Shown here in pieces: positions 6,227 through 11,432 of a stretch of 11,432 nt of DNA. Within the stretch, counting starts at the first letter, position 1. Each line of letters begins with the position of its first letter. The DNA is from an uncultured Clostridia bacterium. Its GTDB lineage: Bacteria > Bacillota > Clostridia > Peptostreptococcales > Anaerovoracaceae. Position numbers and translations under genes: made by a program. The DNA lies in assembly GCA_934277495.1 (NCBI GenBank), contig CAKQUI010000074.1:1-11432 (forward strand). Reading direction: 5' to 3'. A model generated the notes under the pieces. That model was not told the DNA's origin. It made no database searches and saw only the letters and a list, made by a program, of their open reading frames with translations.

Positions 6227-6260
6227 ACGACGTGGTCATATCAGACCACGCCGTTTTTTT
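6227..6260 (+). terminator. Intrinsic terminator of exonuclease III overlapping the end of spoIIID
   Basis: ACGACGTGGTC (6227-6237) pairs with GACCACGCCGT (6244-6254), an 11-base stem with one A-C mismatch, followed by seven Ts (6254-6260). The T-run serves plus-strand transcription. On the minus strand the same hairpin is followed by only a short T stretch, so termination of spoIIID is likely weaker. Confidence 0.85.
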
Positions 6261-6519
6261 CTTCGATTTCATGTATGTGCAGATATTTTTCTCTGGTAGC
6301 GAGACCGCCTCTGATGTGTCGCTCGGCTTTGTTGTTTTCCAGAACTTCTTTGACCTCAGCCGCAAGACCGGGATTTATTTCATGCAGTCTTTCGGTAATA
6401 TCTTTATGTACCGTCGACTTCGAAATTCTGAATCTGGCGGCTGCGCTCCTTACTGTAGACCCTGTCTCGATGATGTAGTGTGCGAGTTCAAGGACACGCT
6501 CCTCGATATAATCTTTCAT
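6241..6519 (-). CDS. spoIIID: Sporulation transcription regulator SpoIIID
   Basis: SpoIIID is a small DNA-binding protein that activates and represses many mother-cell genes in the sigma-E stage of endospore formation. The 92-residue product closely follows the B. subtilis protein: MKDYIEERVLELAHYI at the start, a helix-turn-helix around residues 23-42 with SKSTVHKDITERL, then EINPGLAAEVKEVL and RHIRGGLATREKY. Length is typical. The ATG at 6519 is the only sensible start, because an in-frame stop lies 15 bases upstream. Its best ribosome binding site, AAGGTGG (complement of 6535-6541), sits an unusual 15 bases away. The gene is divergent from mbl and has a sigma-E-like promoter. Its final codons lie inside the terminator stem. 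It strongly implies a spore-forming host. Confidence 0.97.
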   Translation of the reverse strand: MKDYIEERVLELAHYIIETGSTVRSAAARFRISKSTVHKDITERLHEINPGLAAEVKEVLENNKAERHIRGGLATREKYLHIHEIEEKNGVV

Positions 6520-6571
6520 GGTATTGACAGTTCACCACCTTACTGACCTTATTAACTGTTACAGTCAAGAC

Positions 6572-6600
6572 AATATATGAATACAGGGGTGAAAATATTC
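6572..6600 (-). promoter_or_regulatory. Candidate sigma-E promoter of spoIIID
   Basis: Read on the minus strand, GAATATT (complement of 6594-6600), 14 bases, then CATATATT (complement of 6572-6579) matches the known sigma-E pattern of an ATA-containing -35 and a CATA-type -10, with 16 bases between ATA and CATA. The predicted start near 6564 gives a leader of about 45 bases. B. subtilis spoIIID is also read by sigma-E. Confidence 0.5.
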
Positions 6601-6624
6601 GAATTTTAAAGTTTCTGTGTATTT

Positions 6625-6654
6625 TTGATTTCTGTGGTAAAAATAATGTATAAC
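6625..6654 (+). promoter_or_regulatory. Probable sigma-A promoter of mbl
   Basis: TTGATT (6625-6630) and TATAAC (6649-6654) are 18 bases apart. The predicted start near 6661 places the GGGG ribosome binding site at the very beginning of the mRNA and excludes ATG 6662 as the working start. Confidence 0.5.
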
Positions 6655-6676
6655 TGATAAAATGAAAGGGGAAAAA

Positions 6677-7699
6677 ATGGCTTTCACTGAAGAAGTTGGT
6701 ATAGATCTGGGAACAGCCAATGTTCTCATATATGTGGGCGGCAAAGGCATAGTGCTCCAGGAGCCGTCTGTAGTAGCTATAAACAGGGATACACGGGAAG
6801 TCCTGGCAGTAGGCAGCGAGGCAAAGCGCATGATAGGCCGGACGCCGGGCAACATATCAGCGATACGGCCGCTGAGAGAGGGCGTCATATCGGATTATGA
6901 CGTCACTGAAAAGATGCTGCAGTATTTCATAAGCAAGACCTGCGGAAGCAGCAGGTTTTTCAAGCCCCGGATAATCGTATGCGTTCCCAGCGGCGTGACA
7001 GAAGTCGAGAAACGTGCGGTCAAGGAGGCAGCTCTCCAGGCGGGAGGCAGGTCGGTATATCTCATAGAGGAGCCTGTGGCTGCTGCGATTGGCGCAGGTG
7101 TGGATATAACGGGGCCTGAAGGCATGATGGTGATAGATATAGGCGGAGGCACTACTGATATAGCAGTGATCTCCCTTGGAGGCATAGTCACAAGTACATC
7201 GGTGAAGATAGCAGGCGACAGGTTCGATGATGCGATAATCAAATATATGCGCAAGAAATACAGCCTTTTCATAGGCGAACGCATGGCTGAAAAACTCAAG
7301 AAAGAAATAGGCTGCGCATACGAGGGGGAAGAGATGTACAGAGCTGTATGTAAAGGCAGGGACCTTGTCACAGGGCTGCCGAGAAGCATCGAAGTGGGAT
7401 CGGAAGAGATACTTGAAGCTCTGGATGAACCGCTGGATGTGATATGTGAAGCGACACATTCCGTGCTTGAAAAGACGCCTCCTGAGCTTGCAGCAGACGT
7501 AGGTGAATACGGCATAATGATAACCGGCGGAGGTGCATATCTCAGAGGGATAGACAAGCGTATCTCGTCCAGGACAGGCATAGCAGCCAGGATAGCAGAT
7601 GATGCAGAATCCTGTGTAGCCAGGGGAACAGGTGAATCGCTGAAATATATAGATATAATAAGCAGGAACAGTCTCAACAGAAGAGAAACATATATATAG
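6677..7699 (+). CDS. mbl: MreB-family cell-shape actin homologue, Mbl-like
   Basis: MreB and Mbl are bacterial actins that form short membrane-bound filaments guiding lateral cell-wall synthesis in rod-shaped cells. From ATG 6677 the product is 340 residues, the normal length. It shows the actin ATP-binding elements: phosphate 1 GIDLGTAN (8-15), phosphate 2 around Asp154 in VIDIGGGTTDIAVI, and the adenosine motif MITGGGAYLRG with Thr283. GTANVLIYVGGKGIVLQEPSVVA and RTPGNISAIRPL resemble B. subtilis Mbl closely, and the spoIIID neighbour is also the Mbl context. AAAGGGG (6665-6671), five bases before the ATG, fixes the start rather than ATG 6662. It is probably co-transcribed with the methyltransferase gene 29 bases downstream. 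Distinguishing mbl from mreB would need a tree. Confidence 0.94.
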   Translation: MAFTEEVGIDLGTANVLIYVGGKGIVLQEPSVVAINRDTREVLAVGSEAKRMIGRTPGNISAIRPLREGVISDYDVTEKMLQYFISKTCGSSRFFKPRIIVCVPSGVTEVEKRAVKEAALQAGGRSVYLIEEPVAAAIGAGVDITGPEGMMVIDIGGGTTDIAVISLGGIVTSTSVKIAGDRFDDAIIKYMRKKYSLFIGERMAEKLKKEIGCAYEGEEMYRAVCKGRDLVTGLPRSIEVGSEEILEALDEPLDVICEATHSVLEKTPPELAADVGEYGIMITGGGAYLRGIDKRISSRTGIAARIADDAESCVARGTGESLKYIDIISRNSLNRRETYI

Positions 7700-7728
7700 C
7701 ATTTACAAACGAAAGGAAACAGCAAAAC

Positions 7729-8856
7729 ATGAAACTTGAACTCATAGCAACAGCGACATTCGGACTCGAGGCAGTAGTCAAACGTGAGATCGAAGCACTG
7801 GGATACAGGATAATAAAGACAGAAAACGGCAAGGTTACTTATACAGGTGACGAACGTGCCATAGTAAGATCCAATCTGTGGCTCAGGACAGCTGACAGGG
7901 TTCTGCTGAAGATGGCAGAATTCGAAGCCAGGGAATTCGAAGAACTTTTCCAGCAGACTAAGGCTCTGCCATGGGAGCAGCTGATACCAATAGACGGCAA
8001 ATTCACAGTAACAGGAACATCGGTGAAATCCACGCTACACAGCGTGCCGGCATGCCAGAGCATCGTGAAAAAGGCAATAGTAGAGAAACTCAAGGAATTC
8101 TACAGCGTAGAGCTATTCGAGGAGACCGGGGCGGAATATACCGTCAAAGCCACACTGCTGAAAGATCGTGTGACACTTACTGTAGATACCAGCGGAGTCG
8201 GTCTCCACAAGAGAGGATACAGGACGTCGGACGTAACAGCCCCTATCAAGGAGACCCTTGCAGCTGCCATGATCCAGCTCTCGTTCTGGCGTGATGACAG
8301 ACTGCTCATCGATCCGTGCTGCGGTTCAGGCACGATACCTATCGAAGCAGCAATGATAGGACGGAACATAGCCCCGGGCATAAACAGACATTTTGCATCG
8401 GAAGGATGGGAACTTATACCGGAAAAGCTCTGGAAGGAAGAACGCAAAGCGGCATTTGAGGCTATGGATTACGATAAAGAGCTGAACATATACGGCTTCG
8501 ATATAAACATGAAAGCTGTTGAGGCAGCGAGAGCCAACGCAGAGGAAGCAGGTGTGGACGACTGCATAGTCTTCAAGAAGGCAGACGCACGCAAACTGAG
8601 ACCCGAAGGAAAGAACGGTATAGTGATAACAAATCCTCCATATGGAGAGCGTATCGGAGAGAAAGAAGAGATAGAAGGCATCTATGCAGGATTCAGGAGG
8701 TTTTTCGAGGAAAATCCTGACTGGTCCCTTTTCATGATAACGACAGACAAAGAAGCAGAAGAGAAAGCCATGGGCAGGAAAGCTGAACGTAGAAGGAAAC
8801 TTTACAACGGCAGACTGGAAACGTGCTACTATCAGTTTCACGGAAAGAGGGTCTGA
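7729..8856 (+). CDS. rlmL: THUMP-domain class I rRNA guanine-N2 methyltransferase, RlmL/YpsC-like
   Basis: This family methylates N2 of a guanine in 23S rRNA (G2445 in E. coli numbering) using S-adenosylmethionine. The 375-residue protein corresponds to the N-terminal half of E. coli RlmL, which is fused to RlmK; the stand-alone form is usual in Bacillota (YpsC). An N-terminal ferredoxin-like segment (LELIATATFGLEAVVKREI) leads into a THUMP RNA-binding domain (about residues 60-160). The Rossmann methyltransferase domain follows, with SAM motif I DPCCGSGTIP from Asp195, the acidic loop GFDINMKAV, and catalytic motif IV NPPYGERI from Asn302. All are intact. AAAGGA lies 11 bases before the ATG. 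The target base is assigned from the family only. Confidence 0.93.
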   Translation: MKLELIATATFGLEAVVKREIEALGYRIIKTENGKVTYTGDERAIVRSNLWLRTADRVLLKMAEFEAREFEELFQQTKALPWEQLIPIDGKFTVTGTSVKSTLHSVPACQSIVKKAIVEKLKEFYSVELFEETGAEYTVKATLLKDRVTLTVDTSGVGLHKRGYRTSDVTAPIKETLAAAMIQLSFWRDDRLLIDPCCGSGTIPIEAAMIGRNIAPGINRHFASEGWELIPEKLWKEERKAAFEAMDYDKELNIYGFDINMKAVEAARANAEEAGVDDCIVFKKADARKLRPEGKNGIVITNPPYGERIGEKEEIEGIYAGFRRFFEENPDWSLFMITTDKEAEEKAMGRKAERRRKLYNGRLETCYYQFHGKRV

Positions 8857-9002
8857 GCATCCGCTGCATAATACAGACTTTATGCATATGTATTCAAAAT
8901 CAAGCGATGTTGCAGAATTGATAAAAATGGCACTGAAATAGGGTTACAGGCAGAATGAGTTGTTTATATGAAAAGTGAAAAATAAATAAAATATACAAAA
9001 AA

Positions 9003-9014
9003 ATAAATATTTAT
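9003..9014. promoter_or_regulatory. Palindrome upstream of the ornithine carbamoyltransferase promoter
   Basis: ATAAATATTTAT is a perfect 12-base palindrome ending 12 bases before the -35 box, extended on the right to ATTTATGCA. The spacing and the AT-rich core with an ATGCA flank loosely resemble ArgR boxes. It lies in a very AT-rich stretch, so chance is a real possibility. The rest of the gap 8857-9002 contains only a weak stem (8865-8871 with 8880-8886, no T-run) and no gene I can support. Confidence 0.25.
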
Positions 9015-9026
9015 GCACAAAAATGT

Positions 9027-9055
9027 TTGACATTTGCTCCTTCAGGATTTAACAT
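9027..9055 (+). promoter_or_regulatory. Probable promoter of ornithine carbamoyltransferase
   Basis: A perfect TTGACA (9027-9032) is 17 bases from TAACAT (9050-9055). The predicted start near 9062 leaves a leader of about 64 bases, containing a small stem CAGCC/GGCTG and then AAAGGAG just before the ATG. Confidence 0.55.
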
Positions 9056-9125
9056 ATGATATATGCTGATGATATGAAGCAGCCGGAGGGCTGATCATAA
9101 ATTTATATATAAAGGAGCGTTTAAA

Positions 9126-10121
9126 ATGGCTGTTGATTTAAAAGGGAGAAGTTTTCTGACACTGATGGATTTCACTCCGGAAGAGATAAGATATATGCTG
9201 GATCTTGCACATGAACTCAAAGCGAAGAAAAAAGCCGGCATCATCGATGAAGTTCTCAAAGGCAAGAATATCGTGCTGCTTTTCGAGAAGACATCAACAA
9301 GGACAAGATGCTCTTTTGAAGTAGCGTGCCATGATGAGGGAGCGCATGTGACTTATCTTGACTCAAAGACATCGCAGATGGGGAAGAAAGAGTCCCTTGA
9401 AGATACGGCAAAGGTACTGGGCCGTTTCTTCGATGGTATAGAATACAGAGGTTTCGATCAGGAGATCGTGGAGTGTCTTGCGACACATTCCGGCGTGACA
9501 GTCTGGAACGGCCTGACAGATACAGACCATCCGACACAGATACTGGCAGATATGCTCACTATCGAGGAGCACACAGACAAGCCTCTCAATGAAGTCAAGG
9601 TAGTGTTCTGCGGAGATATAAGGAACAATACGTCATATGCATGGATGTACGGATGTGCTAAGATGGGTATGCACTTCGTGGCATATGGCCCTGACGAACT
9701 TGCAGAACAGATGGATCAGGATGTCATAGCCCGCACAAGAGCAGTCGCAGAAAAGACAGGCGCTGTGATAGAGATATCTTCAGACGAGGCGTGCCTCAAA
9801 GGCGCCGATGTGCTTTACACAGATATATGGGCGTCCATGGGCGAAGAAGCCGAGATACCGGAGAGGGTGAAACTTCTTACGCCATACAGAGTGACGATGG
9901 ATATGATAAAGAAAACAGAGAATCCTGATGTCATGTTCCTGCACTGCCTGCCGTCATTCCATGATTTTGAGACGAAAATGGCAAAGGAACAGATGGAGCT
10001 GGGATATGATATACGTGAAGTCACCGATGAAGTATTCAGAAGCAGTTATTCCAAAGTGTTCGATGAAGCCGAGAACAGGATGCATACGATAAAGGCGGTC
10101 GTAGTCGCCACCGTAGCATAG
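9126..10121 (+). CDS. argF: Ornithine carbamoyltransferase
   Basis: The enzyme interconverts ornithine plus carbamoyl phosphate with citrulline plus phosphate; it works in arginine synthesis or, run backwards, in the arginine deiminase pathway. The 331-residue length is typical. The carbamoyl-phosphate site STRTR begins at Ser57, HPTQ at His135, the ornithine-binding DxxxSMG spans 233-239 (DIWASMG), and HCLP begins at His273. All are intact, and SMG marks ornithine rather than aspartate as substrate. AAAGGAG precedes the ATG by a normal distance. The gene stands alone between its own promoter and terminator, with no arcA, arcC or other arg gene beside it. Anabolic (argF) or catabolic (arcB) use is therefore open; the symbol is the conventional one. 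Confidence 0.96.
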   Translation: MAVDLKGRSFLTLMDFTPEEIRYMLDLAHELKAKKKAGIIDEVLKGKNIVLLFEKTSTRTRCSFEVACHDEGAHVTYLDSKTSQMGKKESLEDTAKVLGRFFDGIEYRGFDQEIVECLATHSGVTVWNGLTDTDHPTQILADMLTIEEHTDKPLNEVKVVFCGDIRNNTSYAWMYGCAKMGMHFVAYGPDELAEQMDQDVIARTRAVAEKTGAVIEISSDEACLKGADVLYTDIWASMGEEAEIPERVKLLTPYRVTMDMIKKTENPDVMFLHCLPSFHDFETKMAKEQMELGYDIREVTDEVFRSSYSKVFDEAENRMHTIKAVVVATVA

Positions 10122-10156
10122 TGCATACAAATATAAATACATAAAAGAAATAAGGG

Positions 10157-10190
10157 TCCGCATCTTGTATCAGGGTGCGGATTTTTGTTT
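10157..10190 (+). terminator. Intrinsic terminator after ornithine carbamoyltransferase
   Basis: TCCGCATC (10157-10164) pairs with GGTGCGGA (10174-10181) in an 8-base stem with one G:U pair and a 9-base loop, followed by TTTTTGTTT. It lies 35 bases after the stop codon. Confidence 0.88.
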
Positions 10191-10217
10191 GAATTATGTT
10201 AGTCCATGTATTATAAT
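10189..10217 (+). promoter_or_regulatory. Probable promoter of the metallophosphoesterase gene
   Basis: TTGAAT (10189-10194) and a perfect TATAAT (10212-10217) are 17 bases apart. The -35 box begins inside the T-tail of the preceding terminator. The predicted start near 10224 gives a leader of about 58 bases. Confidence 0.6.
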
Positions 10218-10281
10218 TTTTATGTATGTATTTTCACATAAACCACATTATGTAAAATAAGACGCAGAAAAAGGAGAGCCA

Positions 10282-11432
10282 ATGTTAGCATTCGTGATAT
10301 CACCGTTTTATATAGCACTGAACATATATATCCTGATATGGCTTATCAGGTGGCTCAAGGCCTGTCATGGTTTTTTCCACAAAAAATGGGTACATGCAGT
10401 TATCATAACGCTGTATGCACTTGCAGCATTCAGTATGCTGGCAGGTCTTGCGGATCTGCCGGAGGGGCTCCACCGGTTTGCAAAGCATGTCGAGAACTAC
10501 TGGCTGGGATTCCTGCTTTATATAATCTTCGTGGTGGCGATAGCTGACCTCATCAAAGTCATTGTGAAGACCATCTACAGGAAGAAAGGGCTGGACCAGA
10601 CGAAACTGAGATCGAGACGGACCTTCGTGGTATCCGGAGCTGTCTGTATGGCAGTCATCGCTGTCATAGGCGTATACGGCATGATAAACGCCGGGATCAT
10701 ACGGACGACGGACTACGACATCACTGTCGACAAGTCAGGAGGCAGACTGGACTCCATGAAGGTCGTGCTGGTGGCGGATCTTCATATGGGATACAGTATA
10801 GGTACAGACCATATATCGAATATGGTAAAGAAGATAAATGCTCAGGATCCTGATGTAGTTGTCATAGCAGGAGATATTTTCGACAATGATTACGACGCCC
10901 TTGAAGATCCGGACAAGCTTGCGGCGACATTCAGAAAGATAAAAAGCAGGTACGGGGTATATGCCTGCTACGGCAATCATGACATAAAAGAAAAGATACT
11001 GGCGGGATTCACGTTCAAAAGCAAAGAGAAAAAAGAGAGTGATCCGAGGATGGATGCGTTCCTTGATGAAGCAGGCATAAAACTGCTTCAGGACGACAGC
11101 GTCCTCATAGATGACAGCGTGTACATATACGGCAGAGCTGATTCAAAGCATCCGGGCAGGGGTATCAGTAAGAGAAAGACTCCGAAGCAGATAATAGAAA
11201 GTCTGGATAGTTCGAAGCCCGTCATCGTCATAGCTCATGAGCCGGATGAGCTGGGAGAGCTGTCAGATGCAGGCGTGGATGTGGATCTGTGTGGACACAC
11301 CCATGACGGACAGATGTTCCCGGGGAATCTCACCACGGCACTTGTATGGGAAAATTCCTATGGATATCTCAATAAGAACGGCATGCATAATATAGTCACT
11401 TCAGGAGTAGGTATTTTCGGACCTGATATGCG
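10282..11432 (+). CDS. Membrane-anchored metallophosphoesterase (YkuE/YaeI-like), 3' end missing
   Basis: This is a calcineurin-like phosphoesterase with an N-terminal membrane anchor; 383 complete codons are visible and the frame is still open at the window end. Four hydrophobic segments (about residues 4-25, 37-56, 73-95 and 114-139) precede the catalytic domain. That domain contains every metal-binding block in order: ADLH (Asp166, His168), GDIFD (Asp198), YGNHD (Asn232, His233), AHEP (His319) and GHTHDGQ (His339, His341), then TSGVGIFGPDM, typical of the family just before the C-terminus. Only a short tail is probably missing. With four helices the catalytic part would sit on the same side as the N-terminus. 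Relatives act on phospholipid head groups or sugar-lipid phosphates, but the substrate here is unknown. AAGGAG (10271-10276), five bases upstream, fixes the start. Confidence 0.93.
   Translation, partial: MLAFVISPFYIALNIYILIWLIRWLKACHGFFHKKWVHAVIITLYALAAFSMLAGLADLPEGLHRFAKHVENYWLGFLLYIIFVVAIADLIKVIVKTIYRKKGLDQTKLRSRRTFVVSGAVCMAVIAVIGVYGMINAGIIRTTDYDITVDKSGGRLDSMKVVLVADLHMGYSIGTDHISNMVKKINAQDPDVVVIAGDIFDNDYDALEDPDKLAATFRKIKSRYGVYACYGNHDIKEKILAGFTFKSKEKKESDPRMDAFLDEAGIKLLQDDSVLIDDSVYIYGRADSKHPGRGISKRKTPKQIIESLDSSKPVIVIAHEPDELGELSDAGVDVDLCGHTHDGQMFPGNLTTALVWENSYGYLNKNGMHNIVTSGVGIFGPDM

Noticed and set aside
6662..6664. ATG 6662 as the mbl start
   Set aside because: It has no ribosome binding site and lies at the predicted transcription start; AAAGGGG correctly precedes ATG 6677, which also gives the normal family N-terminus.
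6857..7725. Two long reverse ORFs of about 280 residues opposite mbl
   Set aside because: Shadows of the well supported mbl gene; low-complexity Ser/Tyr/Cys-rich translations without motifs or ribosome binding sites.
8865..8886. TGCATAA/TTATGCA hairpin as terminator of the methyltransferase gene
   Set aside because: The stem is short and AT-rich and no T-run follows; it may be chance.

Overview
The window looks like chromosomal DNA of an anaerobic, endospore-forming member of the Bacillota (Clostridia-like). The main evidence is a clear SpoIIID next to an Mbl-type MreB. Supporting evidence is strong AAGGAG-type ribosome binding sites, sigma-A style promoters, heavy use of ATA (Ile) and AGA/AGG (Arg) codons, and moderate to low GC. 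No species can be named from the sequence alone. There are no transposases, tRNAs, rRNAs or prophage genes.

Region 1 (1-2400) is the 3' part of a type II-A CRISPR-Cas locus. It holds the end of cas1 (its start lies before the window), then cas2 and csn2, all joined by 4-base ATGA overlaps. A short leader and an array of 36-base repeats with seven 30-base spacers follow. cas9 and the tracrRNA are not in the window and are expected upstream. A near-perfect promoter sits inside the end of csn2 and points into the array. The leader contains a 12-base exact (15 with one G:U pair) complement of the repeat core. The last repeat keeps only its first 20 bases and then runs into a perfect hairpin.

Region 2 (2401-6260) holds ordinary chromosomal genes, mostly as short units with their own promoters: an unrecognised lipoprotein; sfsA followed directly by a LOG-family nucleotide phosphoribohydrolase (sfsA appears to be transcribed without a 5' leader); a DUF2798-like membrane protein; and exonuclease III. 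exonuclease III converges on spoIIID, and the last codons of spoIIID form half of the terminator stem between them.

Region 3 (6241-8856) has spoIIID on the minus strand, divergent from mbl and an RlmL-like THUMP rRNA methyltransferase on the plus strand. In Bacillus subtilis spoIIID and mbl are adjacent and point the same way, so the pair is kept here but the orientation differs. A sigma-E-like promoter for spoIIID and a sigma-A-like promoter for mbl share the 157-base gap.

Region 4 (8857-11432) has an AT-rich control region, ornithine carbamoyltransferase with its own promoter and terminator, and a membrane-anchored YkuE/YaeI-like metallophosphoesterase that runs off the end.

The least routine features are the architecture of the array ends (promoter inside csn2, repeat-complementary leader, truncated but probably still functional last repeat) and the leaderless sfsA promoter. 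The encoded proteins themselves belong to known families, so I see no clearly new protein system.
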